Source: Salibacterium qingdaonense (GTDB lineage Bacteria > Bacillota > Bacilli > Bacillales > Marinococcaceae). From it: 64,000 nt of DNA. The stretch covers positions 62,001-126,000 of the forward strand of contig NZ_FOTY01000006.1 in NCBI RefSeq assembly GCF_900114715.1, given 5' to 3'. The position numbers and the translations under genes are program-made. Below, in pieces: positions 26,143 to 35,178 of the stretch (position 1 is its first letter; each line of letters opens with the position of its first letter). The notes below the pieces were generated by a model, which did not search any database, had not been told where the DNA came from, and worked only from the letters and a program-made list of their open reading frames with translations.

Positions 26143-27654
26143 TTAGATTCCAACACGTCCCATGTTATTGATGATCCGGTCGAGCATTTCGTCCACCGAG
26201 GTGATGTTTCTTGCTGCTGCGTTGTACGCCTGCTGGAACTGAATCATATTCGTCATCTCTTCGTCGAGCGACACACTGCTCACTTCCATCCTGCGGCTGT
26301 CGACGTTTTCGCGAAGCGTGGCGCTGTTGTCCATCATCTGCTTTGCTTCCGCCGTCTGTACTCCGTACTCCCCTATAAGGGACTGGTAATCCTCGTCGAA
26401 ATGATCTTGTTTAATGTTCGAAAGTGCTGTCGCATTGGAACCATCACCGGCATTACCATCCAAGGAAGCTGCGATTTTATCTGTATCATTTTTTATGGTA
26501 TCTGTGACTTCTATAGCAGAAGCTGCGCCTTCCGTATCCGTTGGAATATTAAAAAACGCTGTATTGCTTGTTCCATTCAAACCAGTTCCCTGCTGATGCT
26601 GCTCGTTAAAAGAAGTAGCAAAATCATGAGCAAGCTGATCGAGCTGATCGTTTAAATCCGGATATGTGCCGCTTAAATCATTCCCTTCAGCGTCCACTCC
26701 ATCATGCATCTCAAGCATCCCGGCAAGTGACCCCGGGGAATTTTTAATATCAATATCCGCTGCAGAGCCAGTTCCTGATTCCCAATTCAGTGTTACGTCT
26801 CCTATTGTTTCGGAGTCTTCGCTGATACTAACTGTGCGATGATCCAGACTATCACCATCAATCAGTTTAATATCGTCACCGCCATTTTGCATCCGTTCCC
26901 CATCACCGTTAAGAAGATAGACGTTCACTTTACCTTCCGCGACATCGCTTGCGAGGCCTTCGGGTTCCATCTTTTCCACTTCGATATTCATACGCTTGGA
27001 CAAATCGTCAAGCAGACGGTCACGCTCGTCGTACATATCATTGGGTACCTGCCCGTTCGGCTCGACATTACCAATCTGTTTGTTCACGCTGTTAAGATTG
27101 CTGAGCAGGGAATTAATTTCGCTTTCATTGGTGCCGATCTGGTTGGAAAGATCCGCTTTGTTGGACTCGAGCGTATCCGACATATAGTTGAATGAATCGG
27201 CAAGTGCGATACCCCGTTCTTTCACCACCGCCCGGGCTCCGGAATCTTCGGGGTTCGTCGATAAATCCTGAAGGGCATCGTAAAACTGGTTCATCCGGCT
27301 GGAGAGACCCTGATCCGACGGTTCATTCAGCAGTTCTTCCATCCGCTCAAGCGACGAGTGACGGGATTCCCAGTAGCCGGACTGGGCGTTTTCGCCGCGG
27401 AACTGCTGGTCAAGATAGCCTTCGCGGATGCGCTGCACGGATTCGGCTTCCACACCGGTTCCAATCTGGCCGGGCATCTGCGGCGCATTTCGTGCGGCGG
27501 CAGGATACGGTTCGGTCTGGCCGAAATTGACGCGCTGGCGGCTGTACCCTTCTGTATTGGCATTTGATATGTTGTGGCCGGTCGTATGCAGAGCTGCCTG
27601 CTGGGTTCTCATTCCGCGGGCTGCTGTCTCTAATCCATGAAACGTCGACGTCAT
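26143..27654 (-). CDS. flgK: Flagellar hook-associated protein FlgK
   Basis: 503 residues. FHGLETAARGMRTQQAALHT and GHNISNANTEGYSRQRVNF are the conserved FlgK N-terminus. The C-terminus (NMIQFQQAYNAAARNITSVD, EMLDRIINNMGRVGI) is the matching D0 helix. FlgK (HAP1) forms the first junction layer on the hook. GGAGGAGAG precedes the start. Like other flagellar proteins here it carries long acidic stretches, consistent with a saline habitat. Confidence 0.96.
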   Translation of the reverse strand: MTSTFHGLETAARGMRTQQAALHTTGHNISNANTEGYSRQRVNFGQTEPYPAAARNAPQMPGQIGTGVEAESVQRIREGYLDQQFRGENAQSGYWESRHSSLERMEELLNEPSDQGLSSRMNQFYDALQDLSTNPEDSGARAVVKERGIALADSFNYMSDTLESNKADLSNQIGTNESEINSLLSNLNSVNKQIGNVEPNGQVPNDMYDERDRLLDDLSKRMNIEVEKMEPEGLASDVAEGKVNVYLLNGDGERMQNGGDDIKLIDGDSLDHRTVSISEDSETIGDVTLNWESGTGSAADIDIKNSPGSLAGMLEMHDGVDAEGNDLSGTYPDLNDQLDQLAHDFATSFNEQHQQGTGLNGTSNTAFFNIPTDTEGAASAIEVTDTIKNDTDKIAASLDGNAGDGSNATALSNIKQDHFDEDYQSLIGEYGVQTAEAKQMMDNSATLRENVDSRRMEVSSVSLDEEMTNMIQFQQAYNAAARNITSVDEMLDRIINNMGRVGI

Positions 27655-27682
27655 GCTCTCTCCTCCTGTTTTTGGGATTTAG

Positions 27683-28177
27683 TTATGCTTTGGAATCAAA
27701 AAACGAAAAGCCGTCTCTCTTTTTTTGTTTCTGTTCATCCGGATGGCTGTAATGTACGGCTTCGGGGTCCGGCTGAATCATATCCAGGGTCATCTGCACG
27801 AACTGGCGTGAGTCCTCCACCATCTGCCGGTTCAAAGCTTCTTTGCTGCGGAGGGAGGCCATTTCCTGCAGAAGACCCTGCTGCAGCTGCAGGAGCGGCT
27901 CATGATGACCTTCGGGCAGGTACTGAAGAAGAACACTGACTGTCCCTTCCGTTTCACCGGCCTCCCGGCTTTCCAGATAGGAAGCTACCGCCTCCTGCCG
28001 TTCTTTCTCCGTTTGTTCAATCGCGCGGATCTGACGGCTCTCCTGTTTCAGAAGCTCTGTCAGTTCTTTCGTCTGGTTCGTCTTGATCAGTTCCGTTTTC
28101 CGGGCGGAAATAGTATTCAATTCTTTGTGCTGCTGCACAAGACGGGCCATCGTCTCAAAAATGGCTTTTACGGACAT
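27683..28177 (-). CDS. flgN: FlgN family flagellar chaperone
   Basis: 164 residues, helical throughout: MSVKAIFETMARLVQQHKEL, RKTELIKTNQTKELTELLKQ, ESRQIRAIEQTEKERQEAVA. This is the FlgN pattern; FlgN escorts FlgK and FlgL to the export apparatus, which it precedes here. Corresponds to B. subtilis yvyG. It lies between flgM and flgK as expected. Confidence 0.88.
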   Translation of the reverse strand: MSVKAIFETMARLVQQHKELNTISARKTELIKTNQTKELTELLKQESRQIRAIEQTEKERQEAVASYLESREAGETEGTVSVLLQYLPEGHHEPLLQLQQGLLQEMASLRSKEALNRQMVEDSRQFVQMTLDMIQPDPEAVHYSHPDEQKQKKRDGFSFFDSKA

Positions 28178-28212
28178 ACGCTACCCCGCTTTCTATCCAG
28201 AACAGACACCGA

Positions 28213-28479
28213 TTATTTACCGGACCAGAAATCCAGGAATTTCTGCGCAGACTCCTGTGCATCAAACTTGTAGCTTCCGGAGCGCACTTCGTTTTTCAGT
28301 TCCTCGATCCGTTCACTGCGCGCCGTTTCTATATCACCGCTTTGCTGCATCTGTTTGGCCTGGTTTGATATTTCCACTTTGTCTTTTTCCTGCTGCTGTG
28401 TTTCCGGTTTTCCTTGAGGCTGGGCATCGGCTTGTTTTTGATACGGGTTGTTGACCGATCCTAGTGGATTGATATTCAA
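28213..28479 (-). CDS. flgM: Anti-sigma-D factor FlgM
   Basis: About 88 residues starting (TTG) NINPLGSVNNPYQKQADAQP. KDKVEISNQAKQMQQ and the C-terminal RSERIEELKNEVRSGSYKFD and AQKFLDFW are typical FlgM. It binds and blocks sigma-D until the hook is complete. The start is TTG at 28479 or the adjacent GTG at 28482; both lie 5-8 bases after GGGAGG and no ATG is available. A good sigma-D promoter lies about 70 bp upstream, giving feedback control. Confidence 0.9.
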   Translation of the reverse strand: MNINPLGSVNNPYQKQADAQPQGKPETQQQEKDKVEISNQAKQMQQSGDIETARSERIEELKNEVRSGSYKFDAQESAQKFLDFWSGK

Positions 28480-28546
28480 CACGCTCACCTCCCTGTATCG
28501 TTTCATCTATAATAAAGTAAATGGTATCTCACCTGTATCATTTATT

Positions 28547-28572
28547 ATATCGGATACAATGCGCCGGTTTTA
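28547..28572 (-). promoter_or_regulatory. Sigma-D promoter of flgM
   Basis: On the minus strand TAAA (28572-28569), 14 bp, TCCGATAT (28554-28547), then AATAA. A close match to the SigD consensus with the same spacing as the hag promoter. Confidence 0.75.
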
Positions 28573-28587
28573 ACCGGTACAAATGTC

Positions 28588-29010
28588 TCAATTCCAGCGG
28601 TTGCCCATGGAATGATAGGTCTGGTGGCGTTTTCTTTCTTCTTCCTCTTTCTCCAAGCGCTCTTTTTCCCGTTCCTCTGCCTGCAGTCCGCTTTCGATAC
28701 CGCTTTTGCAGGAGGAACATATCCGGCCTTCTCTTATGGGACTTCCGCACGACTCACACGAATATGTCAGATTCGGGAACTGGTTCAGGTGAATCCGGCC
28801 TTCTTTAATAAAACGGGTGATGTCCTCTTCCGGTACACCCGTACTTTCCACGACTTCCTCCATTTTCGCCTGTCGGTTATCGCGTTTTCGGATGAATGTA
28901 TATACTTTCTGAAACATATCTTCTACTTCTTTGTGGCATTTATTGCATACCGACCGCAGGGATTTAACGAAGAGATCCCCGCAGCGCGGGCAGTTTTCCA
29001 GGCTCTGCAC
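28588..29010 (-). CDS. yvyF: Flagellar-operon zinc-ribbon protein, YvyF-like (TIGR03826-type)
   Basis: 140 residues from a GTG at 29010, with AAAGGAGG upstream. CPRCGDLFVKSLRSVCNKCH at the N-terminus and CESCGSPIREGRICSSCKSG near the end are two four-cysteine zinc ribbons. The middle (TGVPEEDITRFIKEGRIHLN) is a helix-turn-helix-like segment. This is the YvyF/TIGR03826 'flagellar operon protein' seen between comFC and flgM in bacilli; its function is not established. Confidence 0.85.
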   Translation of the reverse strand: MQSLENCPRCGDLFVKSLRSVCNKCHKEVEDMFQKVYTFIRKRDNRQAKMEEVVESTGVPEEDITRFIKEGRIHLNQFPNLTYSCESCGSPIREGRICSSCKSGIESGLQAEEREKERLEKEEEERKRHQTYHSMGNRWN

Positions 29011-29027
29011 GTTATGTCCTCCTTTTA

Positions 29028-29747
29028 TTACCCTCTTATCAATGTAATGGAACATACATCGGCCGCACCGTTTTCCATAAGAGGAAGCGCTGCTTTTCTA
29101 AGCGTTGTTCCTGTAGTGTAAATATCGTCAAAAAGGACAAAATGTTTACCTTCGATGTCTTTTTTATCCCCTTTCAACTCAAACGGCCGTGACGTAGAAG
29201 AGAGCCGCTCCGCCCTCGATTTCTTGCTTTGTTTTTCTTCGTGGGTGGAGCGCAGGAGAATGTCGGAGGGGTCCGGGGTGCGGTGGAGCGAAAAGCCGGC
29301 AGCGGCAGTAAACGAGGCAAGGATAGCAGCCTGGTTAAACCCTCGTTCCTGCAGGCGCTGCGGGCTGAGAGGCAGCGGAACCGGCACCGCACCGGCAGGA
29401 TAGGTAAGATACAGTTTACGGATCCGGTGGCGGAACGATTCAGCAAGCACAGCGTCTCCCCTGTATTTCCAAAGCGCCGTCCAGTCTTTCATCGCATCAT
29501 TGTACGGAAAAAGGGAAACATTCCGGCGGAGAATCCCGCGCCAGCACGGATCGGCTTCCCAGCGTTCGCAGTCCACGCATGTGCCGGCATGTTCCACCGG
29601 CCGGTTGCACGTCTTACAAACCGGCTCCTGAATCGGCGTAAAGAGAGACCGGCACTCCCGGCACAACCCGGAATTTTCAGGGAACAGCAAGGTTCTCCAG
29701 CTTGCGGTGGATGTTTCAGACTCCCCGCAGTACAGACATTCTGCCAT
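29028..29747 (-). CDS. comFC: ComF family protein (ComFC, phosphoribosyltransferase-like)
   Basis: 239 residues. The N-terminus has CLYCGES and CRECRSLF with CKTCNRPVEHAGTCVDCERW zinc-binding cysteines. The C-terminus has a PRTase fold with VLFDDIYTTGTTLRKAALPL, the PRPP-binding signature. ComFC is needed for efficient transformation. It starts two bases after comFA. No comFB gene lies between, unlike B. subtilis. Confidence 0.92.
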   Translation of the reverse strand: MAECLYCGESETSTASWRTLLFPENSGLCRECRSLFTPIQEPVCKTCNRPVEHAGTCVDCERWEADPCWRGILRRNVSLFPYNDAMKDWTALWKYRGDAVLAESFRHRIRKLYLTYPAGAVPVPLPLSPQRLQERGFNQAAILASFTAAAGFSLHRTPDPSDILLRSTHEEKQSKKSRAERLSSTSRPFELKGDKKDIEGKHFVLFDDIYTTGTTLRKAALPLMENGAADVCSITLIRG

Positions 29748-29748
29748 A

Positions 29749-31266
29749 TCAGCGCTGCACCTCTTCTCTGTTCATCGACGTAATATGACGTTTCGCCGCG
29801 GCCATTGCCTCCGTTTTACCTGCGTGAAAAAAGACGACATCCCCATCTGGATAGTCTGCACTTCTCCCGGCTCTTCCGGCTATTTGAACGAAGGCACTTT
29901 CGGTGAAAATGGCTGCTTCTGCGCCGAGAACGGCAACGTCTGCGTTTTCAATTGTCACACCACGCTCCATGATAGTCGTTGTCACAAGAAGAGGCACCGT
30001 ACCTTCCCGGAAGCGGCGGACGGTTTCATGGCGGTTGTCGTGGGTACTGTGCACTCCTTCGATGAATGGCTCTTCTTTTTTAAGAATGGCTGTCACCTGT
30101 TCGAGTACAGAAACGGAAGGAACAAATAAAAAGGCTGGTGTTCCGCTGTCGATGCGCCCGCGGCACCAGTTTTTCACCGCGGCGGGAAAGCGGCCCTTTT
30201 GAAGCAGGCGCTTCCACGAAGCGGCCCACTGGAAACGCGGCACCGGGAGCGGAAAACCGTGATAACGGCGGGGGATACGTACGCATGGAAGCTGCTTTCT
30301 TTTCACCTGACGCTGGAGAGAGGCAGGAGGTGTTGCCGTCAGGCGGATTAAAGAGGCGTCGGGTCGTGCTGCTTTTCTGACGGCGTATACAAGCGATTCG
30401 TCGGCAGAGTAGGGAAAGGCGTCTACTTCATCAATGATAACCGTGTCAAAGGCTTCCGTGAATCTCATCGCCTGATGTGTGGTCGACAGGACAAGCTGTG
30501 CCGGTTTCTGTTTGTCTTCACTGCCGCCGTAGAGTGCGGCAAGAGCGACATGGGGAAAGGCTACCTGAAGTCTAGGGGCAAGTTCAAGAACCACATCGGT
30601 ACGCGGGGCGGCGATCAGAACGGTTCCGCCGAGTTCCAGCGCCCGTGCGACACCTTCGAAAAGCACCTCTGTTTTGCCTGCTCCGCAGACCGCCCAGATT
30701 AAGATTTCTTTTTTTTCTTCCACAGCCTGTACGACGGCACCGGATGCTCTCTGCTGCCCGGGGGACAGCGTTCCCTTCCACTGCAGCACCGGTTCTTCCA
30801 GCCTTGGATACATAGGAGGAGCTGTCCAGGAATAAAGAATGGAGCAGGCACAGATCCTCCCCATCTGCACACAGTGGCGGCAGTAGACGCATGGTCTGCC
30901 GCAGCGGGCACACGAAATCGTGCCGAAACGGTGCCGGTTTGTGTTCCCGCAGCGCCGGCATTGATGTTCTGTTTTGAAGGGGATGAGACCGGGACGCGCC
31001 TGCATCCAGCCTGTCAGAAGGAGGGATTTCAACATGTCGGGATGGATGTCTATTTCTTCGAAAAGCAGTTCTTTTCCGCTGTCGCGTTCCTGTAGATGGT
31101 GATACGCGGCAGGGAGAGGCGTACCGGGGGCAGAAGAGGAAGGCAGTAAGGGGAGACGGCTGATCACGTCCGGACCGGCGGTAATCTGCATGGACTCCTC
31201 CACCCAGGGGGCGGGCAGACAAACCGGATCCGGACGACCGGAAACAACCGCATGGATAACGTTCAT
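29749..31266 (-). CDS. comFA: ComFA, DEAD-box DNA-uptake helicase
   Basis: About 505 residues. An N-terminal zinc finger with four cysteine pairs (CRRCGNTNRHRFGTISCARC, GRPCVYCRHCVQMGRICACS) is typical of ComFA. The helicase core has Walker A in WAVCGAGKTEVLF, Walker B in TVIIDEVDAFPY, LTATPP and a C-terminal QIAGRAGRSADYPDG. ComFA powers import of single-stranded DNA during competence. Two ATG codons (31272, 31266) follow AAGGAAG; the second has the better spacing. Confidence 0.93.
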   Translation of the reverse strand: MNVIHAVVSGRPDPVCLPAPWVEESMQITAGPDVISRLPLLPSSSAPGTPLPAAYHHLQERDSGKELLFEEIDIHPDMLKSLLLTGWMQARPGLIPFKTEHQCRRCGNTNRHRFGTISCARCGRPCVYCRHCVQMGRICACSILYSWTAPPMYPRLEEPVLQWKGTLSPGQQRASGAVVQAVEEKKEILIWAVCGAGKTEVLFEGVARALELGGTVLIAAPRTDVVLELAPRLQVAFPHVALAALYGGSEDKQKPAQLVLSTTHQAMRFTEAFDTVIIDEVDAFPYSADESLVYAVRKAARPDASLIRLTATPPASLQRQVKRKQLPCVRIPRRYHGFPLPVPRFQWAASWKRLLQKGRFPAAVKNWCRGRIDSGTPAFLFVPSVSVLEQVTAILKKEEPFIEGVHSTHDNRHETVRRFREGTVPLLVTTTIMERGVTIENADVAVLGAEAAIFTESAFVQIAGRAGRSADYPDGDVVFFHAGKTEAMAAAKRHITSMNREEVQR

Positions 31267-31281
31267 CGGCATCTTCCTTTT

Positions 31282-32154
31282 TTATTGGGATAAAAGACAG
31301 GATTCAGAAGGCAGTCTGCACCAGCCGATGCCAAGACCGCCTTCTCCCAGATGTGTACCGATTACGGGACCGAACCAGCCGGTATCGACTTCGACATTTG
31401 GATACGTTTCAGCCAGATGTTCCCGGAGCTCCTCTGCTTTCTCCGGGCGGTTGGCATGAATGACCGTGGCCCGTACCGGTTCACCGCTGCGGGCGTCTTC
31501 ATCAAAAAGCTGAAGAACGCGGTTCCACGCTTTTTTTTCGGTTCGTACTTTTTCAAACGGAACAATCAGCCGGTCATCAAAATGGAGGATAGGCTTTATC
31601 TGAAGCAGGCTGCCGACAAGAGCCTGCGCGCCGTTCAAGCGTCCTCCGCGGTGGAGGTGGTTCAGGTCATCCACGATGAAATACGCCCGCGTCCGCTGTT
31701 TCATTTTATCGAGCCGTTTGAGAATCGTTTCCGGATGCTCGCCTGCGCGCGACATCGCAGCCGCTTCCAGCGCAAAGTAACCCTGAGGCATACAGCTGAT
31801 TTCAGAATCAAAGACATACACGTCCAGGCCTTCGACTTCCTCTCCGGCAGCAGACGCGGTCTGAAAGGTGCCGCTGATGCCGCTTGAAAGCGTAATGACA
31901 ATCACAGCATCGTACTGCCGCACCAGCGTTTCAAAGGTTTCGATAAACAGGCCGGGTGCAGGCTGGGAGGTCGTCGGCATGTTGGATGTTGTTCTCAGTT
32001 TTTCATAAAAAGCCTCCGTGGAAAGCTCTACTTCTTCCTGAAAAGCCTGTCCGTCAAAAATGACGTGCAGCGGGAGCACCGTTATACCGTTTTTCTCTGC
32101 TTTTTCTTTCGGCAGGTATGCCGTACTGTCTGTCACAATGGCAGTCGAAGTCAT
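31282..32154 (-). CDS. degV: DegV family fatty-acid-binding protein
   Basis: 290 residues. IVTDSTAYLPKEKAEKNGIT, the central TTSQPAPGLFIETFE and ITLSSGISGTFQTA are the DegV lipid-binding motifs. RGGRLNGAQALVGSLLQIKP and the C-terminal GPVIGTHLGEGGLGIGW are also conserved. Such proteins (FakB) present fatty acids to the FakA kinase for phospholipid synthesis. I used the ATG at 32154 with GAAAGGG upstream. It lies downstream of degU as in B. subtilis. Confidence 0.92.
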   Translation of the reverse strand: MTSTAIVTDSTAYLPKEKAEKNGITVLPLHVIFDGQAFQEEVELSTEAFYEKLRTTSNMPTTSQPAPGLFIETFETLVRQYDAVIVITLSSGISGTFQTASAAGEEVEGLDVYVFDSEISCMPQGYFALEAAAMSRAGEHPETILKRLDKMKQRTRAYFIVDDLNHLHRGGRLNGAQALVGSLLQIKPILHFDDRLIVPFEKVRTEKKAWNRVLQLFDEDARSGEPVRATVIHANRPEKAEELREHLAETYPNVEVDTGWFGPVIGTHLGEGGLGIGWCRLPSESCLLSQ

Positions 32155-32188
32155 AGCAGGACCCTTTCTCTTTTCCATCGGATCGGTA

Positions 32189-32905
32189 TTACCTTACCTT
32201 TACCCAGCCTTTTTTAATGGACTCTACAACGGCCTGGGTGCGGTCATTGACGTTCATTTTCTGAAGAATATTGCTGACATGGTTTTTGACGGTTTTTTCG
32301 CTGATGTAAAGGCTCTCGCCGATCATCCGGTTGCTGTAGCCATCCGTCATCAACTGAAGCACTTCACATTCACGACGTGTAAGAATGTGGAGCGGTTTAC
32401 GGTATTCGACTTCTTTATAGCCGATTTCTGCCGCCTGAGCTTCCACATCGGCATCACCGTAAGCCAGGCGCCGGTATTCCTTGATCAGATTATGGGTTAC
32501 TTTCGGGTGGATGTAGGCACCGCCGCGGCCGACTACTTTCACAGCTTCAATCAGGGCATCGGCATCCATCTCCTTCAACAGGTAGCCTGCTGCTCCCGTT
32601 TTCAGAACATGGGTCACGTAGGACTCATCATCATGAATCGAGAGTATCAACACTTTCACATCCGGATATTTCTCGATTAAATCGCGTGTTGCTTCCACGC
32701 CGTTTGTCCCCGGCATATTCACGTCCATCAGGACAACGTCCGGATCGTTTTCTTCAACGAGAGATACGACTTCGTCCCCGTCGTCGCCTTCTGCAACCAC
32801 TTCGAAGTTCTTCTCCATATCGAGAATGCGCTTGACTCCTTCTCTAAACAGCTGATGGTCATCTATAAGTATTAATCGTATCATCTGTTCTTCCTGTTCC
32901 TGCAT
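32189..32905 (-). CDS. degU: Response regulator DegU
   Basis: About 238 residues from the ATG at 32905 (AAAGGATG upstream). Receiver domain: [20 protein letters not shown], phosphoacceptor Asp in [16 protein letters not shown], and Lys in [19 protein letters not shown]. NarL-type [43 protein letters not shown]. The match to B. subtilis DegU is close over the whole length. It controls exoenzymes, motility, competence and biofilm genes and forms an operon with degS. Confidence 0.95.
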   Translation of the reverse strand: MQEQEEQMIRLILIDDHQLFREGVKRILDMEKNFEVVAEGDDGDEVVSLVEENDPDVVLMDVNMPGTNGVEATRDLIEKYPDVKVLILSIHDDESYVTHVLKTGAAGYLLKEMDADALIEAVKVVGRGGAYIHPKVTHNLIKEYRRLAYGDADVEAQAAEIGYKEVEYRKPLHILTRRECEVLQLMTDGYSNRMIGESLYISEKTVKNHVSNILQKMNVNDRTQAVVESIKKGWVKVR

Positions 32906-32960
32906 GGATCGTTTCATCCTTTCCTGTTTTCGTCTCTTTTGTTTTTTTATTCTATTACAT

Positions 32961-34130
32961 TTAAGCGGAATCACTGCCTTGTCCCGCCGAACCGTCGAAC
33001 GTTAAATGGAGCATAATGACGGTTCCTTTACCGGGAGCGGAATCAATCGTCAATTTTCCGCCAAGGGCGTTGATACGTTCCCTCATTCCCATCAATCCAA
33101 AAGAATTCTCATTCCCGGCGGATGGGTCAAATCCTTTCCCATCATCCTTTATGACGATAGAAACGTAGGAATGTTTCAGTTCGATTTTCACTTGAACATC
33201 CGTTGGTTCTGCATGCTTATAAGCGTTCTGAACGGCCTCCTGGACAATTCGGAACAACCCGACTTCAAGATTTGGAGAAAGACGGATGTCACTCTGCCCG
33301 AGAGAAGAGAACCGCACATTCATGTTCGTCTCTTCTTCCAGGTTGCTCAAATACTTATTCAATGTAGGGACAAGACCGAGATCATCGAGCGCCATCGGAC
33401 GCAGGTCATAAATAATCCGCCTTACTTCAGCAAGGCTGGACTTGATCATCGTCCGCAGATCCTGAATTTCTTCCAGTGCTTTGTCCATCCCCTGTTCACT
33501 TTTCACTCTTTCCACGAGTTCAGAACGAAGAAGAACATTCGCAATCATCTGGGCCGGCCCATCATGAATCTCCCGTGCCACACGTTTTCTTTCTTCTTCC
33601 TGTGCTTCTATAATCTTCAAGCCGAATTGCTGTTTTTCTTTAGCATCTTCGACCATTTCCCCTACTTCTTTGAGATCACCGGCCAGAAAATTGTACACAA
33701 CCGTCACCTGGCTGACAAGCGCTTCTGCGCGCTCCATCGTACCTTCAAGCTGGAGAAGACGCCGCTCAATCGTATCACGACGCTCGCGCAGCTGCTTTTC
33801 CTCCTGCTCGAGTACCGCAAGATTCACCTGAAGTTCATTCGCCCGTTCATAGGCTTTTTTCACATCTTCATTCGTGTAGTCTTTAAAATGACGGCTGACT
33901 TCGGCGAGGCGGTTTCTCGCAAAACGAGCCTGCATTTCCGTTCTTTCCGTTTTATCAATGACCGATGATACGTTGTCGCGTACTTCATTCAGTTCTTTCT
34001 GAAGCGATTCATACTCTTTCCTCGACTTTTCGCTGATTTCAAAAATCTGTTCCTTGCTGTCACCAACAGTGCTCAGCATCTGGTCGATAATTTCATCCAG
34101 TGATAGCTTTGTTGACAATAGTGTCACCAC
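32961..34130 (-). CDS. degS: Sensor histidine kinase DegS
   Basis: 389 residues. A long cytoplasmic coiled-coil sensor region (about residues 20-180) leads to the HisKA_3 phosphoacceptor in [20 protein letters not shown] and a HATPase domain with [43 protein letters not shown] and PGKGT. No membrane segment is present, as in DegS. The start is one of two GTG codons (34130, 34127) with only a weak ribosome-binding site. It phosphorylates the DegU encoded next. Confidence 0.94.
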   Translation of the reverse strand: MVTLLSTKLSLDEIIDQMLSTVGDSKEQIFEISEKSRKEYESLQKELNEVRDNVSSVIDKTERTEMQARFARNRLAEVSRHFKDYTNEDVKKAYERANELQVNLAVLEQEEKQLRERRDTIERRLLQLEGTMERAEALVSQVTVVYNFLAGDLKEVGEMVEDAKEKQQFGLKIIEAQEEERKRVAREIHDGPAQMIANVLLRSELVERVKSEQGMDKALEEIQDLRTMIKSSLAEVRRIIYDLRPMALDDLGLVPTLNKYLSNLEEETNMNVRFSSLGQSDIRLSPNLEVGLFRIVQEAVQNAYKHAEPTDVQVKIELKHSYVSIVIKDDGKGFDPSAGNENSFGLMGMRERINALGGKLTIDSAPGKGTVIMLHLTFDGSAGQGSDSA

Positions 34131-34346
34131 ACTTCTATTGTTTGACAGAACCTCACAGTTCGTTATGATTATTTTAGCACACTCTGAAGGACCTATAACC
34201 CTTTACCGAGAAAAAATCAAACTTTTCCATATTCTGCGTTTATCTGAGAAAATACTTTCTCTTCCTACAGGATATCATGTCTGGTGCTTTCATAGTTTTA
34301 CAATATGATTATAGTATAATTACATCAAAAGGAGGAATGCTCCATC

Positions 34347-34985
34347 ATGCCGGATACCTATTATACCGTAAAACAACGAAAAACGAATGAAATAACCATT
34401 AATAAGTCCCGTTTCATTGCCCACATCGCTCGTGTTACAACCGAAGAAGAGGCACAAACCTTCATTGATGCTGTAAAAAAAGAACATGCCGGCGCGACAC
34501 ATAACTGTTCCGCTTATCTGGCGGGCGAAAATGATGAGATTCAAAAAGCGCACGATGACGGCGAACCATCCCGCACCGCCGGAGTTCCTATGCTGGAAGT
34601 ATTGAAAAAGAAAGAATTGAAAGACACCTGTGTCGTTGTTACCCGCTATTTCGGCGGAATCAAACTCGGTGCAGGCGGGCTTATCAGAGCTTACGGACAA
34701 GCGGTCAGCGAAGGCCTCGAAGCTGCCGGAATAGTGCAGCGGACACGTATGAAAGTGATGAGTGCTTCTGTGGATTATACGCTTCTCGGAAGAATCGAAA
34801 ACGACATCCGTCAGTCTTCTTATTTACTGAAAGATATTTCTTATGAAGACATTGTGACATTCTACGTGTATGTGCCGGCCGACGGAGAAGAGGCATTCAC
34901 TTCATGGCTGACAAACACCGCAAACGGACAAATCGAGATAACCGAAAGCGAAGAAACATACCTTGAACAGGATGTATCGACATAA
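34347..34985 (+). CDS. yvyE: YigZ/IMPACT family protein (YvyE)
   Basis: 212 residues. An UPF0029/IMPACT domain: INKSRFIAHIARVTTEEEAQ, HNCSAYLAGENDEIQKAHDD, DGEPSRTAGVPMLEVLKKKE, VVTRYFGGIKLGAGGLIRAY. A C-terminal ferredoxin-like domain follows. The YvyE/YigZ family is linked to translation-related regulation but lacks a firm function. It is divergent from degS as in B. subtilis, and preceded by AAAGGAGG. Confidence 0.92.
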   Translation: MPDTYYTVKQRKTNEITINKSRFIAHIARVTTEEEAQTFIDAVKKEHAGATHNCSAYLAGENDEIQKAHDDGEPSRTAGVPMLEVLKKKELKDTCVVVTRYFGGIKLGAGGLIRAYGQAVSEGLEAAGIVQRTRMKVMSASVDYTLLGRIENDIRQSSYLLKDISYEDIVTFYVYVPADGEEAFTSWLTNTANGQIEITESEETYLEQDVST

Positions 34986-34991
34986 ACCGGC

Positions 34992-35017
34992 ATTATTTCC
35001 CCGGAAATAATTTTTTT
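34992..35017 (+). terminator. Terminator of yvyE
   Basis: TTATTTC and GAAATAA pair around CCCG and are followed by seven T residues, just after the yvyE stop. Confidence 0.75.
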
Positions 35018-35178
35018 GCCCTCAGCATGTAACCTCACCGATGTATATGCCGTCTTATATTTTAGAGGCATATAATGCCCTTTTCTTTGAAAAAATATTA
35101 TATTTACGAACCACGCGCAGTTATGTAAAATGATGGAGTCTGGACATCCGGGAATTTACTTTACTGAAGGAGAATACT

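Noticed and set aside
33006-33968. 320-residue plus-strand open frame opposite degS
   Set aside because: DegS matches its family over the full length on the other strand; this frame shows no family features and no suitable ribosome-binding site.
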